64,000 nucleotides of DNA from Microbacterium suwonense (GCF_030296555.1 NZ_AP027728.1:496001-560000), one strand, 5' to 3'. Shown: positions 9,633 to 22,613, counted from the stretch's first letter. Numbers and translations: made by a program. Notes: generated from the sequence alone by a model not told the origin.

Positions 9633-10229
9633 ATGGCACTTACCCCGGATGACGTCGTCCACAAGGAGTTCCAGCACGTCCGCTTCAAGGACGGCTTCGA
9701 CCCCGAAGAGGTCGACGACTACCTCGACGAGATCGTCGTTGAATGGCGCAAGACCATCGAGGAGAACAACGAGCTGAAGGCCAAGCTCGCGGCCTTCGAG
9801 TCGGGGCAGGGCGCCCAGGCCGAAGCTCCCGCCCCCGCGGCAGCGGCACCGGTCGCGGCAGCACCCGTCGAAGCCGCCCCCGCGCCGGACACTGCGGCAT
9901 CCGCCACGGGCACCTCTGCAGGCATCATCGAGCTGGCCCAGCGCCTGCACGATGAGCACGTCGCCGAGGGCGAGGCCAAGCGCCGACAGCTCATCGCCGA
10001 GGCCGAGACCGAGGTCGCGCGCATCCGCACCGAGGCCGAGGCGAAGCAGCGTGAGGAATCCGCTCGTCTCGAGCGCGAGCGCAACACTCTCGAGGCGCGT
10101 ATCACGGAGCTTCGCGAGTTCGAGCGCGACTACCGCAGCAAGCTGCGCACCATGATCGAGAGCCAGCTGCGCGATCTCGACCAGCAGTCGTCCACCGACT
10201 CCACTCCCGTCTCGGCCATCGGCCTGTAG
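9633..10229 (+). CDS. divIVA: DivIVA/Wag31, polar growth and septum coiled-coil protein
   Basis: DivIVA recruits polar growth and septum proteins by sensing membrane curvature. The 198-residue product has the N-terminal membrane-binding module MALTPDDVVHKEFQ...EEVDDYLDEI (about 1-35), a first coiled coil, a long Ala/Pro linker (about 65-95), and a second, highly charged coiled coil (about 100-190, EAETEVARIRTEAEAKQREE). GAAAGAGGAG before ATG 9633 is a strong ribosome site. Actinobacterial DivIVA commonly has this layout. Confidence 0.96.
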   Translation: MALTPDDVVHKEFQHVRFKDGFDPEEVDDYLDEIVVEWRKTIEENNELKAKLAAFESGQGAQAEAPAPAAAAPVAAAPVEAAPAPDTAASATGTSAGIIELAQRLHDEHVAEGEAKRRQLIAEAETEVARIRTEAEAKQREESARLERERNTLEARITELREFERDYRSKLRTMIESQLRDLDQQSSTDSTPVSAIGL

Positions 10230-10236
10230 GTCACCC

Positions 10237-10863
10237 TTGACAGGACGTCGTCCCCTTCGTCGGTCGGCGGCCGGTGCGATCGTCGCGATCCTCGCGGCGT
10301 TCGTGCTGGCCGCCGATCAGTTTGCCAAGCACCTCACCGTCGAGCATCTTCCCGCAGAGAAGGTCGTTCCGGTGCTGGGGGAGTTCCTGCAGCTGTTCTA
10401 CATCCGCAATTCCGGTGCGGCGTTCTCGATCGGTGCCGGGATGACGTGGATCTTCACGATCGCGCTGGCCGTCGTCGCGGTTGTCATCGTCTGGAAGACC
10501 GTGGGCGTGCGCTCGCGGCTATGGGCGGTCGTGCTCGGCTGCCTGCTCGGCGGTGTGCTGGGGAACCTCACGGATCGGCTGTTCCGGGAACCGGGGTTCG
10601 GGCGAGGTCATGTCATCGACATGATCTCGATGCCGTGGATGCTCCCGGCGATCTTCAACGTCGCCGACATGTTCATCGTCACCGGCATGATCGCCGTCGC
10701 GCTGCTGGTGGTCATCGGGCTGCGCCTGGACGGCACTCGCGAGCGCGATCATGCGGAGCGGGCCGATGCCGCAGCCACGGACGACGCGGCCGAGCGCGAA
10801 GCAGCCCCGACCGAGGACAGCGCGATCGGACCGGGCACCACCAGCACGGCCGCAGAGGGCTGA
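10237..10863 (+). CDS. lspA: LspA, lipoprotein signal peptidase (signal peptidase II)
   Basis: This membrane aspartyl protease cleaves prolipoprotein signal peptides before the lipidated Cys. It is 208 residues from a TTG start 7 bases after divIVA. Four membrane segments are visible, with family motifs [29 protein letters not shown] (first catalytic Asp) and [11 protein letters not shown] (second catalytic Asp). A 45-residue hydrophilic Ala/Asp/Glu tail follows the last span. A substrate is encoded in this window: CtaC carries a lipobox. The gene is followed 2 bases later by the pseudouridine synthase. Confidence 0.95.
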   Translation: MTGRRPLRRSAAGAIVAILAAFVLAADQFAKHLTVEHLPAEKVVPVLGEFLQLFYIRNSGAAFSIGAGMTWIFTIALAVVAVVIVWKTVGVRSRLWAVVLGCLLGGVLGNLTDRLFREPGFGRGHVIDMISMPWMLPAIFNVADMFIVTGMIAVALLVVIGLRLDGTRERDHAERADAAATDDAAEREAAPTEDSAIGPGTTSTAAEG

Positions 10864-10865
10864 GC

Positions 10866-11800
10866 ATGCAGACTCGCAGTCTGCCCGTTCCCGACGGGCT
10901 GGAGGGATCGCGCGTCGACGCTGCGCTGGCGAAGATGCTCGGCTTCTCGCGGACCTTCGCCGCCGACATCGCCGAAGCAGGCGGTGTGAGCCTCGACGGC
11001 GTGCCGCTGGGCAAATCCGACCGGCTTCACGCCGGAGGATGGCTCGAGGTGAGCTGGACGCCCAAGGAGGAGCCGCGGATCGTCCCGGTCGCCGTCCCGG
11101 AGCTGGGCATCGTGCACGACGACGAGGACATCGTGGTCGTAGACAAGCCCACAGGTGTCGCGGCGCACCCGTCGGTGGGGTGGGAGGGCCCCACGGTGGT
11201 GGGAGCACTGGCCGCAGCAGGCTTCCGGATCGCCACCAGCGGTGCACCGGAACGTCAGGGGTGGTGCACAGGCTGGACGTCGGCACCAGCGGCCTGATGG
11301 TGGTGGCCAAGACCGAATCCGCATACACGGCACTCAAGCGCGCGTTCAAGGAGCGCACGGTCGAGAAGGTGTATCACGCGGTGGTCCAGGGTCATCCCGA
11401 CCCGCTGGCCGGCACGATCGACGCGCCGATCGGCCGGCATCCGCACCATCATTGGAAGTTCGCGGTCGTCCCGGACGGCAAGGCATCCGTCACCCATTAC
11501 GAGACACTCGAGGCGTTCCCGGGCGCCTCACTGCTGGAGATCCACCTCGAGACGGGCCGCACGCACCAGATCCGCGTGCACATGGCCGCTCATCGGCATC
11601 CGTGCGTGGGCGACCCGCTCTACGGGGCGGACCCCGTTCTCTCCGCCCGGCTGGGACTGACCCGGCAGTGGCTGCACGCCCACCGGCTGGCGTTCGCGCA
11701 TCCCGCGACGGGGGAGTGGGTGCGCTTCGAGTCGCCCTATCCGGCTGACTTCGAGCATGCTCTCGACGTGCTCGACCCCGGACGGGCCTCGGACGACTGA
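10866..11800 (+). CDS. RluA-family 23S rRNA pseudouridine synthase (RluD-like; frameshift near 11260)
   Basis: This is an RNA pseudouridine synthase with an N-terminal S4-like RNA-binding part (about residues 15-60) and a RluA catalytic domain. The catalytic Asp lies in [15 protein letters not shown], and [11 protein letters not shown] and GDPLYG are conserved downstream. The frame breaks at GGGG 11258-11261 exactly at the sequence encoding RQGVVHRLD. Adding one G restores a 311-residue protein ending at 11800. It follows lspA closely, a common pairing. RluD is the likeliest subfamily, but paralogues cannot be excluded. Confidence 0.9.
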
Positions 11801-11808
11801 GGCCGGGT

Positions 11809-12291
11809 TCAGCGCCCCGCGCGCCCGCCGTGGAAGTGCGCCGCGTCGTCCTCGGCGAGGGCGAGGGCGATCTTGCGGACATGCTCCCTGTCGACCTCAT
11901 CCATCTCCGCGAGGTCGTAGAAGCCGACCTCGGTGAGCTCGCCGTCGGCCGGATGAGGCTCGCCCGACACCCAGGTGCAGCGGAACACGATCTCGAGGTA
12001 GTCGACCTGGTCGCCGTTGAGGTAGGTGATGCGCGGGAGCTGGTGCACCAGAGCGACCCGGTCGACTGAGACGACCACCCCCGCCTCCTCCATGCACTCC
12101 CTGGCAGCGGCGTCGGCCGGCTCCTCGCCGGGTTCCACGATGCCGGCGATCGCCTGCCAAGCGCCGTTGTCCGCGCGCTTGCCGAGCAGCACCTTCTCGT
12201 CGCGGAACACGACCGCAGTCGTGCCCACCAGCGGGAGCGGGGCATGGCCGATGCGCTCGCGCAGCGCGAGCACGAAATCAGGGGTCGCCAT
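11809..12291 (-). CDS. Nudix hydrolase
   Basis: This 160-residue protein is dominated by a Nudix fold. The metal-binding box GIVEPGEEPADAAARECMEEAG matches G-x5-E-x7-R-E-x2-E-E-x-G (about residues 49-70). It should hydrolyse a nucleoside-diphosphate-linked substrate, and the sequence does not tell which one. The start ATG 12291 is preceded, with 6 bases between, by TATGGT on the same strand, predicting a leaderless message. It converges with the pseudouridine synthase gene and diverges from dnaE across 60 bases. Confidence 0.9.
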   Translation of the reverse strand: MATPDFVLALRERIGHAPLPLVGTTAVVFRDEKVLLGKRADNGAWQAIAGIVEPGEEPADAAARECMEEAGVVVSVDRVALVHQLPRITYLNGDQVDYLEIVFRCTWVSGEPHPADGELTEVGFYDLAEMDEVDREHVRKIALALAEDDAAHFHGGRAGR

Positions 12292-12297
12292 ACGTCG

Positions 12298-12303
12298 ACC
12301 ATA
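12298..12303 (-). promoter_or_regulatory. -10 element (TATGGT) for the Nudix gene, leaderless spacing
   Basis: On the minus strand TATGGT ends exactly 6 bases before the ATG at 12291. Transcription would then start at or next to the start codon. It faces the dnaE element at 12340 across 36 bases. Confidence 0.5.
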
Positions 12304-12339
12304 CCTTCGGCGCCCCGCTCGCCTGTCGGATGCCGAAGG

Positions 12340-12345
12340 TAGGCT
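12340..12345 (+). promoter_or_regulatory. -10 element (TAGGCT) for dnaE, leaderless spacing
   Basis: TAGGCT ends exactly 6 bases before the dnaE ATG at 12352, and no ribosome-binding site lies between. This predicts a leaderless mRNA. No -35 is evident. Confidence 0.5.
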
Positions 12346-12351
12346 CGAATC

Positions 12352-15870
<3,519 letters not shown>

Positions 15871-15920
15871 GCCGATTTCACTGAACGACGCTTCTCTCAG
15901 GCTGGCGCACCACTGCTCGG

Positions 15921-15926
15921 TAGGAT
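15921..15926 (+). promoter_or_regulatory. Candidate -10 (TAGGAT) for the 15970-18999 genes
   Basis: TAGGAT lies 43 bases before the ATG at 15970. It would give a leader of about 37 bases containing the purine-rich stretch GACGAGAGGACC before the start. No -35 is recognisable. Confidence 0.35.
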
Positions 15927-15969
15927 CGGGGGCGCGAGAGAACGTGACCGAGACGAGAGGACCCGTTCG

Positions 15970-17175
15970 ATGAGCACCCCCGAACCGACCGGACCCGACT
16001 CGACCGACCCCGAGCTCGGCGAGACGGATGACGTGATCTCCCCGGGTGACGCGGCCTCCTTTCCGGATGATGCGATCTACTACGAGGAACAGGTGGAGCC
16101 GGAGTATGGCATCCTCGGTTTCACGCTGCGAGAGCTGATCATCGTCGCGGCCTGGGCGGTCGCCTTCGTCGTCTCGTTCTTCTCCGTGTCGCAGCATGCC
16201 GGATCGGTGTGGACCGGCGGGATCGATTGGATCCTCCCGATCGGCCTTCCGACGGCCGCGGTCTTCCTGGTGGTGCTGCGTCGCTTCTCCCCGGACGGGA
16301 TCCGACGGGTCGGATCCCTGGGCATCGACCAGTTCGCCTCAGTGGCCGTCTCCGTCGCCGCCGTGGTCTGGGCACAGCTGCTCTGGCGCCAGATCGCCGT
16401 GAGCATCGACACCGGAATGCTTCTGGTCGGGTGGGTGCCGGTCGTCGCCGAGGCCGCGATGCTCGCGCTGGTGGCCGCAACCGTCACCGCACCGCTGATC
16501 CCGCGTCTGCGCGATGACTTCCACGGCCGCATGGAGACGCTCGCCCATCGCAATGCGAATCCCGTCCGTCCCGTGATCGCCCGTCCGCGCCGCGAGCGGG
16601 CCGCTGCCGGGATCGAAACCGATCCCGCACCCCGGGGCGAACCCCTCGCCGCGACAGCGGCGGATGACGATGCCACCCGCGTGATCGAGTCGATCCCGCT
16701 CTCCGGTGCGGTCACCGCCGACGCGACGGATGCTTCCGACGCGACGGATGCTTCTGAGGACGCGGATGTCGCCGAGGCGACGGAAGCCGGACAGGCGACC
16801 GACACGAGCGACCGGGCGGCCTCAGCCGGCCCTGAGGCGCCGCTGCGGCGTACGCGCAACGGCCAGGTCCGCGGTCCCGAGCCCGAGCTCGAGCCCCGTG
16901 ACACGGATCCCGAGTCCGGCGAGCCGGAGTCCCACCAGCCGGAGTCCCACCAGCCGGAGTCCCACCAGCCGGAGCTCAGCACCGACCAGCGCCCCTTCTG
17001 GATCCTCGCCCCCACGGAGCGCGAGGTGCTCGATGAGCACGGGCATCCGCTGTTCCGCATCGGACCGGCGGCGTGGGCGCTGGTCATCGAAGACCGTGGC
17101 GGGGCATTCGTCGTGCGACATGACGACGGCCGGATCGGCTATCTCCACGACATCACAGACATCACGAAGGGCTGA
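15970..17175 (+). CDS. Conserved actinobacterial membrane protein, function unknown
   Basis: I do not recognise a named family. The 401-residue product has an acidic N-terminus (about 1-55), then four hydrophobic spans between about 58 and 180 (beginning LRELIIVAAWAVAFVVSFF), a long low-complexity acidic/Thr/Ala region (about 195-335) with internal repeats, and a conserved-looking C-terminal module of about 65 residues (FWILAPTEREVLDEHGHPLF to the end) that may be a small globular domain. It is followed 4 bases later by hisD, but nothing else ties it to histidine synthesis. Confidence 0.8.
   Translation: MSTPEPTGPDSTDPELGETDDVISPGDAASFPDDAIYYEEQVEPEYGILGFTLRELIIVAAWAVAFVVSFFSVSQHAGSVWTGGIDWILPIGLPTAAVFLVVLRRFSPDGIRRVGSLGIDQFASVAVSVAAVVWAQLLWRQIAVSIDTGMLLVGWVPVVAEAAMLALVAATVTAPLIPRLRDDFHGRMETLAHRNANPVRPVIARPRRERAAAGIETDPAPRGEPLAATAADDDATRVIESIPLSGAVTADATDASDATDASEDADVAEATEAGQATDTSDRAASAGPEAPLRRTRNGQVRGPEPELEPRDTDPESGEPESHQPESHQPESHQPELSTDQRPFWILAPTEREVLDEHGHPLFRIGPAAWALVIEDRGGAFVVRHDDGRIGYLHDITDITKG
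16924..16968 (+). repeat. Three tandem copies of a 15-base repeat inside the membrane-protein gene
   Basis: The unit CCGGAGTCCCACCAG occurs three times exactly, followed by a partial fourth copy, and encodes PESHQ repeats. A second, imperfect 18-base duplication coding ATDASD lies at about 16727-16755. Exact DNA identity suggests recent slippage, so copy number may vary between strains. Confidence 0.9.
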
Positions 17176-17179
17176 CACA

Positions 17180-18511
17180 GTGCGTACGATCGATCTCCGC
17201 GGCGAGAGCCTCACACCCGTGGGAATGCTCGCATCCGTCCCCCGTGCCGCACAGGCGCGCGCCGAAGCCCTCGCGGCCGCCGAGACGATCGTCGACGACG
17301 TGCGCACCGGCGGTGAAGTCGCGCTGCGCGATCAGGCCGAGCGATTCGACCGCGTCACCGGGCACGCCATCCGGGTGCCTGCCGAGCACCTGGCCCAGGC
17401 CGCCGCCTCCGTCGATCCGGAGGTGCGTGCGGCACTGGAGAGCGCGATCGACCGCGTGCGCCGTGGATCCGCGGCGCAGGTTCCCGCGCCGCAGACCACC
17501 GAGATCGGGCCGGGCGCGCGCATCTCGCAGCGCTGGCAGCCGGTCACCCGTGCCGGGGTGTACATCCCCGGCGGCAAGGCACCGCTGGCGTCGAGCGTCG
17601 TGATGAACGTCGTCCCCGCTCAGGTCGCCGGTGTCACCAGCATCGCCCTCGCCTCGCCGCCGCAGGCCGCGCACGACGGCCGCGTGCACCCCACCATCCT
17701 CGCGGCAGCGGCGCTGCTGGGCATCGACGAGGTGTATGCGATCGGCGGCGCCGGCGCCATCGGTGCACTGGCCTACGGCGTGCCCGGCATCGGACTGGAT
17801 CCGGTCGACGTCGTCTCTGGTCCCGGCAACAACTACGTCGCCTCGGCGAAGCGCGTGGTGGCGGGCGTGGTCGGCACCGACTCCGAAGCCGGGGCCACCG
17901 AGATCCTCATCGTCGCCGACGAGAGCGCCGATCCCGATCTGGTGGCCGCCGACCTGGTCAGCCAGGCCGAACACGACGAGCAGGCGTCCGCCGTGCTCGT
18001 GACGGATTCCGCCGAACTCGCCGAGCGCGTCGCCGAGCGCGTCGCCGAGCGCGCAGCGCAGACCCGGCACGCCGAGCGTGTCGCCGCCGCTCTGTCGGGC
18101 CCGCAGTCCGCGATCGTCCTCGTCGACGATCGTGCGATGGCGGAGGCCTTCAGCAACGCCTACGCCCCCGAGCACCTCGAGCTGCACCTGGTGGACGCCT
18201 CGGCCGCAGCGGAGAGGTTCACCAGCGCCGGTGCCGTCTTCGTCGGCGACCAGACTCCCGTCAGCCTCGGCGACTACATGGCGGGCAGCAACCACGTGCT
18301 GCCGACCGGGGGCCAGGCGCGCTACGCCGCCGGACTCGGCGCCTACACGTTCCTGCGCCCGCAGCAGGTGATCGAATACGACCACGCAGCGCTCGCGAGG
18401 GCACGTGCCGGCGTCGTCGCGCTCTCGGATGCCGAAGTGCTGCCGGCCCACGGCGAGGCCGTCGAGGCCCGCTTCGCCGCCCGCTCAGGAAGCGCGGCGG
18501 CAGCCGGGTAG
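17180..18511 (+). CDS. hisD: HisD, histidinol dehydrogenase
   Basis: HisD is a zinc- and NAD-dependent enzyme that oxidises L-histidinol to histidine in two steps. The 443-residue protein from GTG 17180 contains [15 protein letters not shown] (about 131-145), [16 protein letters not shown], and the zinc-site region [11 protein letters not shown], with the C-terminal YAPEHLEL and [14 protein letters not shown]. The GTG is 4 bases after the upstream stop. No other his gene is in the window. A 15-base in-frame duplication (GCCGAGCGCGTC) near 18021 encodes repeated AERV. Confidence 0.97.
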   Translation: MRTIDLRGESLTPVGMLASVPRAAQARAEALAAAETIVDDVRTGGEVALRDQAERFDRVTGHAIRVPAEHLAQAAASVDPEVRAALESAIDRVRRGSAAQVPAPQTTEIGPGARISQRWQPVTRAGVYIPGGKAPLASSVVMNVVPAQVAGVTSIALASPPQAAHDGRVHPTILAAAALLGIDEVYAIGGAGAIGALAYGVPGIGLDPVDVVSGPGNNYVASAKRVVAGVVGTDSEAGATEILIVADESADPDLVAADLVSQAEHDEQASAVLVTDSAELAERVAERVAERAAQTRHAERVAAALSGPQSAIVLVDDRAMAEAFSNAYAPEHLELHLVDASAAAERFTSAGAVFVGDQTPVSLGDYMAGSNHVLPTGGQARYAAGLGAYTFLRPQQVIEYDHAALARARAGVVALSDAEVLPAHGEAVEARFAARSGSAAAAG

Positions 18512-18514
18512 GCT
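18509..18514 (+). promoter_or_regulatory. Candidate -10 (TAGGCT) for nrdR
   Basis: TAGGCT begins with the hisD stop codon and ends 8 bases before the nrdR ATG. A near-leaderless transcript is likely, and there is no ribosome site between. Confidence 0.42.
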
Positions 18515-18522
18515 GGCAGATC

Positions 18523-18999
18523 ATGCACTGCCCCTTCTGCCGGCATCCGGACTCCCGCGTCATCGACTCGCGCACCAGCGACGACGGTCTGTCGATCCGT
18601 CGCAGACGGCAGTGCCCGGAGTGCGGCGGCAGGTTCTCGACCACCGAGACGGCGAGCCTGATGGTGATCAAGCGTTCGGGCGTGCTGGAGTCGTTCAGCC
18701 GGGACAAGGTGATCGCCGGAGTCCGCAAGGCATGCCAGGGACGCCCGGTCACCGAGGCGGATCTCGCGGTGCTCGCGCAGCGCGTCGAAGAGGCCGTCCG
18801 GCAGACCGGAGTGTCCCAGCTGGACACGAACGAGATCGGCCTGGCTATCCTCGGACCGCTCCGCGACCTCGACGAGGTCGCCTACCTGCGCTTCGCAAGC
18901 GTCTACCAGGAGTTCGACTCGCTGGAGGACTTCGAGCGGTCGATCAGAGAACTGCGCGCCGATCACGCGAACGCCGAGGCGACGGCCGGCGACCGGTAG
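18523..18999 (+). CDS. nrdR: NrdR, ribonucleotide reductase gene repressor
   Basis: NrdR is a zinc-finger and ATP-cone repressor of nrd genes that senses ATP/dATP. The 158-residue product has the N-terminal zinc ribbon [15 protein letters not shown]...[12 protein letters not shown] (Cys pairs at about 3/6 and 31/34) and an ATP-cone from about residue 49 ([19 protein letters not shown]). Length is normal. No nrd gene lies nearby, so it acts in trans. It starts 11 bases after hisD. Confidence 0.97.
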   Translation: MHCPFCRHPDSRVIDSRTSDDGLSIRRRRQCPECGGRFSTTETASLMVIKRSGVLESFSRDKVIAGVRKACQGRPVTEADLAVLAQRVEEAVRQTGVSQLDTNEIGLAILGPLRDLDEVAYLRFASVYQEFDSLEDFERSIRELRADHANAEATAGDR

Positions 19000-19002
19000 C
19001 CT
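18997..19002 (+). promoter_or_regulatory. Candidate -10 (TAGCCT) for pyrD
   Basis: TAGCCT overlaps the nrdR stop codon and ends 7 bases before the ATG at 19010. This favours ATG 19010 over the adjacent GTG at 19007 as the start. Confidence 0.4.
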
Positions 19003-19009
19003 TGCAGTG

Positions 19010-20031
19010 ATGTATTCGCTGCTCTTCCGCCACGTCCTCTCGCGCCTCGATCCGGAGTTCGCGCACCACGCCGCCATGGCCGTGATCCGTGTGCTCGGCG
19101 TCCCGCCGTTCTCCTGGCTCGCCCGCACGATCAGCTCCCCGGGGCCCGAGCAGCAGGTGCACGCCCTCGGGCTGACCTTCCCCTCGCCGTTCGGCGTCGC
19201 CGCCGGGTTCGACAAGAACGCCGTGGGCGTGCGCGGGCTGGACGCGCTGGGCTTCGGGCACGTCGAGATCGGCACCGTCACCGCGATCCCGCAGGAGGGC
19301 AACCCGAAGCCGCGGCTGTTCCGGCTGGTGCCCGACCGCGCTGTCATCAACCGGATGGGCTTCAACAACGCGGGGGCGGACGCCGCCGCCCGCCGGCTGC
19401 GCTCCCTGCGCCGCCGCGCGCCGCGCGCGGTGATCGGCGCGAACATCGGCAAGAGCCGCGTGGTCGCCGTGGAAGACGCGGTCGGCGATTACGTGGCGTC
19501 CGCCACCGCGCTCGCGCCGCTCGCCGACTACCTGGCCGTCAACGTATCCTCTCCGAACACGCCGGGACTGCGCGGGCTGCAGGCCGTCGAGACCCTCGCG
19601 CCGCTGCTGCGCGCCGTGAAGGACGCGGCGGGGGCGACACCGCTGCTGGTCAAGATCGCCCCGGATCTGAGCGACGAGGAGATCACCGCCATCGCGCAGC
19701 TGGCGGTCGACGAGGGGCTGGCCGGCATCATCGCGCACAACACCACCATCGCGCGCGACGGTCTGCGCACGGATGCCGCTGTGGTCGAGGCTGCGGGTGC
19801 AGGGGCCTCTCGGGAGCGCCGTTGAAGCAGCGCTCGCTCGAGGTGCTCGCGGTGGTCAGGGCAGCGGTACCGGCGGACTTCTGCGTCATCGCCGTCGGCG
19901 GCGTCGAGACCGCCGAGGACGTGCAGCGGAGACTGGATGCCGGTGCGACGCTCGTACAGGGCTACACGGCGTTCCTGTATCGGGGCCCGCTGTGGGCGCG
20001 CCAGATCAACCGCGGGCTGCGGGGGCGCTGA
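19010..20031 (+). CDS. pyrD: PyrD, quinone-dependent dihydroorotate dehydrogenase (frameshift near 19804)
   Basis: This class 2 dihydroorotate dehydrogenase uses FMN and passes electrons to quinone at the membrane. Seen are an amphipathic N-terminus (MYSLLFRHVLSRLDPEFAHH), GVAAGFDKNAVGV, the substrate segment NRMGFNNAGAD, GANIGKS, VNVSSPNTPGLR, and the second-half FMN motif VGGVETAED. The frame breaks at GGGG 19802-19805; one G restores 340 residues ending YRGPLWARQINRGL. The break removes the phosphate-binding part if real. Confidence 0.9.
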
Positions 20032-20043
20032 GACGCGCGGAGA

Positions 20044-20604
20044 TCACGCCGGGTAGGCGCGCCGCTTGACCTGCGGCTTCGGCAGGCGCATGAAGCGCAT
20101 CTGCAGTGCCCGCATCGCGGCGTACCAGCCGAGACCACGCTCACGGCGCTCGATCCCGAACTTCGCGGCGACCTTGCGCTTGACGCGCATGCTCAGCAGC
20201 ACCATGTCGCCGATCGCCAGCAGCATGTACCCCCACAGGGCGACCATCGCCCACACCTGGACCTCGGGGATCGGCGTGAGGTTGAGCAGGATCACCAGCA
20301 GCATGGCGGCCATCAGCCACTCGGAGATGTGCCAGCCGGCATCCACGTAGTCGCGCACCCAGCGGCGCTGCGGGCCCTTGTCGCGGGCGGGCAGGAACTT
20401 GTCCTCGCCGCGTTCCATGCCCAGCCGGGCGCGCTCGCGACGTGCACGCAGATCGGCCTTGGCGGCTGCGCGCGCCTCTTTGGTGTTCGCGACGAGGGGG
20501 CGCCGGTTCGCTGCCTCGCGCTCGGCGCGGGTCGGCGTCGGGCGTCCCTTGCCCACAGCGGGCGTCTCGGGGGCGTCGTCTGCGGCGGGGGTGGGCTTGG
20601 GCAC
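20044..20604 (-). CDS. DUF3043-family membrane protein
   Basis: This 186-residue protein has a charged N-terminus of about 90 residues (Lys/Arg/Ala-rich, with PTRAEREAANRRPL and RDYVDAGWHISEW) followed by two hydrophobic spans (about 100-120 and 122-142) and a basic tail ending PQVKRRAYPA. This arrangement matches the actinobacterial DUF3043 family, whose function is unknown. The start is GTG 20604. It converges with pyrD and diverges from the M20 peptidase gene. Confidence 0.85.
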   Translation of the reverse strand: MPKPTPAADDAPETPAVGKGRPTPTRAEREAANRRPLVANTKEARAAAKADLRARRERARLGMERGEDKFLPARDKGPQRRWVRDYVDAGWHISEWLMAAMLLVILLNLTPIPEVQVWAMVALWGYMLLAIGDMVLLSMRVKRKVAAKFGIERRERGLGWYAAMRALQMRFMRLPKPQVKRRAYPA

Positions 20605-20635
20605 GTTCGACCTCAGTTCGGAATCGGGTTCCCCT

Positions 20636-20641
20636 TAAGAT
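20636..20641 (+). promoter_or_regulatory. Candidate -10 (TAAGAT) for the M20 peptidase gene
   Basis: TAAGAT ends 7 bases before the ATG at 20649, giving near-leaderless spacing. This supports that ATG as the start rather than an upstream one in the same open frame. Confidence 0.42.
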
Positions 20642-20648
20642 TACTCGC

Positions 20649-22061
20649 ATGACCTCGCCCTCATCGCCGGAGCAGCCGGCATCCGATTCCGCCGTCCTCG
20701 AGGCGGTCGCTCTCGGTATTCCCAGCGCCCTCTCCGATCTGGGGCATCTCGTGCGCATTCCGGGCATCGCATGGCCGGCCTTCGACCAGACCCAGCTGGA
20801 GCGCAGCGCCGAGGCCGTCGCCGAGCTGGCCCGGGGAACCGGTGTGTTCGACGAGGTACGGGTGCTGCGCGCGCACGTCGACGACACCGACGAGCTCGGC
20901 CAGCCCGCCGTGCTCGCCACCCGCGCTGCCCGGGGCGGCAAGCCCACGATTCTGCTGTACGCGCATCACGATGTGCAGCCTCCCGGATCCGATGAGCTGT
21001 GGGACACGCCGCCGTTCGAGCCGACCGTGCGCGAGGGGAGGCTTTACGGCCGCGGCGCTGCGGACGACAAGGCCGGGATCATGGCGCACATCGCCGCGCT
21101 GCGAGCCGTCGCCGAGGTGGTCGGCGACGACCTGGAGCTGGGCGTGGCGCTGTTCATCGAGGGGAGGAGGAGTACGGCTCCCGCTCTTTCGCGCGCTTCC
21201 TTCGCGACAACGCCGAGGCGCTGCGGGCGGATGCCATCGTCGTCGCCGACTCCGGCAACCTCGATTCGCACACCCCGGGGCTGACCGTCTCGCTGCGTGG
21301 CAATGCGCGCTTCACGCTGCGCATCCGCACCCTGGAGCACGCCTCGCACTCGGGCATGTTCGGCGGGGCGGTGCCCGACGCCATGATGGCCGCCGTCACG
21401 CTGCTGGCCACACTGTGGGACACCGATGGATCCGTCGCCGTGGAGGGCATGACGGCGCGGGCGGGGAGACGCCCGCATACACAGAGAAGACACTGCGCGA
21501 GGAGACCGGCCTGCTCGCGGGTGCTTCGCCGATCGGGCGGGACGACATCCTCGGCCGGATCTGGAACAAGCCATCCATCACGATCACCGGGATCGACGCC
21601 ACCAGCGTGGCACAGGCGTCGAACACGCTGCTGCCCGAGGTGAGCGTGGTGGTCAGCGCGCGCGTCGCGCCGGGCCAGGATGCGAAGGACGCCTACGCCG
21701 CGATCGAGGCGCATCTGCGGGCGCACGCGCCGTTCGGGGCGGAGCTGACGTTCAGCGACGTCGATCTCGGTGACGGCTTCCTGGTCGACACCGACGGCTG
21801 GGCGGTGGAGCTCACCAGGGGGCGATGGCCGACGGCTACGGTGCCGACCCCGCCGATCTCGGCGTCGGCGGGTCGATCCCGTTCATCGCCGACCTGGTGC
21901 GCGAATTCCCCGGTGCGCAGATCCTGGTCACCGGCGTCGAGGACCCGCACTCCCGCGCGCACAGCCCGAACGAATCGCTGCACTTGGAGACGTTCCGCAA
22001 CGCGGTGCGCACCGAGGCGCTGCTGCTGAGCCGCATGAACGCGCGCGCCACGGCATCCTGA
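20649..22061 (+). CDS. M20-family dipeptidase (three frameshifts)
   Basis: This is a zinc-dependent M20 peptidase, dipeptidase type. Motifs are YAHHDVQPPG (first metal His), LYGRGAADDKAGIMAHIAA (bridging Asp), EGEEEYGS (catalytic and metal Glu pair), the dimerisation domain around LEHASHSGMFGGAVPD, and C-terminal EDPHSRAHSPNESL with a metal His. Three single-G losses, at GGGG 21161-21164, GGGG 21463-21466 and GGGGG 21818-21822, move the frame each time. Restoring all three gives 471 residues ending at 22061. The substrate is unknown. Confidence 0.88.
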
Positions 22062-22112
22062 CCGGCCTTCGGCGCACCCGCGGGAGCAGACCCTCCCGGT
22101 GCGCACCGGCGG

Positions 22113-22118
22113 TAGGAT
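22113..22118 (+). promoter_or_regulatory. Candidate -10 (TAGGAT) for the Fe-S carrier gene
   Basis: TAGGAT lies 43 bases upstream of the ATG at 22162. The expected leader contains CAAGGAG just before the start, so this one is not leaderless. Confidence 0.38.
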
Positions 22119-22161
22119 CGGGGTGAGCAGCCGTCCGCGCTGCACGTCTGCAAGGAGTGAC

Positions 22162-22524
22162 ATGAGCGACATCGCACTGACCGAAGAGACCACCGCCGCC
22201 CACAGCGTCTCGCTGACGGATGCCGCGGCGCAGAAGGTCAAGAGCCTTCTCGAGCAGGAGGGCCGCGACGACCTGCGTCTGCGCGTCGCCGTCCAGCCCG
22301 GAGGATGCTCTGGACTGATCTACCAGCTCTACTTCGACGAGCGCTTCCTTGAAGGCGATGAGACCATCGACTTCGACGGGGTCGAGGTCATCGTCGACAA
22401 CATGAGCGTGCCCTACCTCGAGGGCGCTTCGATCGACTTCAAGGACACCATCGCGGAGCAGGGTTTCACGATCGACAACCCCAACGCCGCGGGCAGCTGC
22501 GCATGCGGTGACAGCTTCCACTGA
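22162..22524 (+). CDS. erpA: A-type iron-sulfur cluster carrier (ErpA-like)
   Basis: This small cytoplasmic carrier delivers Fe-S clusters to target proteins. It has 120 residues. The three conserved Cys are in QPGGCSGLIY and in SCACGDSF at the C-terminus. The open frame extends further upstream, but ATG 22162 follows CAAGGAG and fits family length. It sits just before ctaC, although the oxidase itself has no Fe-S cluster. The Rieske protein encoded nearby does. Confidence 0.93.
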   Translation: MSDIALTEETTAAHSVSLTDAAAQKVKSLLEQEGRDDLRLRVAVQPGGCSGLIYQLYFDERFLEGDETIDFDGVEVIVDNMSVPYLEGASIDFKDTIAEQGFTIDNPNAAGSCACGDSFH

Positions 22525-22571
22525 TCGTCCTCAACCTGCGTGGTTGGCATGAATAGGGTGTGAGCTTGCCC

Positions 22572-22577
22572 TAGACT
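22572..22577 (+). promoter_or_regulatory. Candidate -10 (TAGACT) for the ctaC operon
   Basis: TAGACT lies 36 bases before the GTG start of ctaC. The predicted leader of about 30 bases has GAAAGGTG near the start codon. Confidence 0.42.
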
Positions 22578-22613
22578 TGATCACGCTCCTGTCCGAGATC
22601 TGAAAGGTGCATC

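Noticed and set aside
16924..16968. CRISPR array
   Set aside because: The repeats are adjacent, 15 bases long, have no spacers and stay in frame within a gene. No cas gene is present.
20649..22061. Pseudogene status for the M20 peptidase gene
   Set aside because: It has three breaks, but all are single-base losses in G runs of the same kind as in essential genes, and all motifs are intact.
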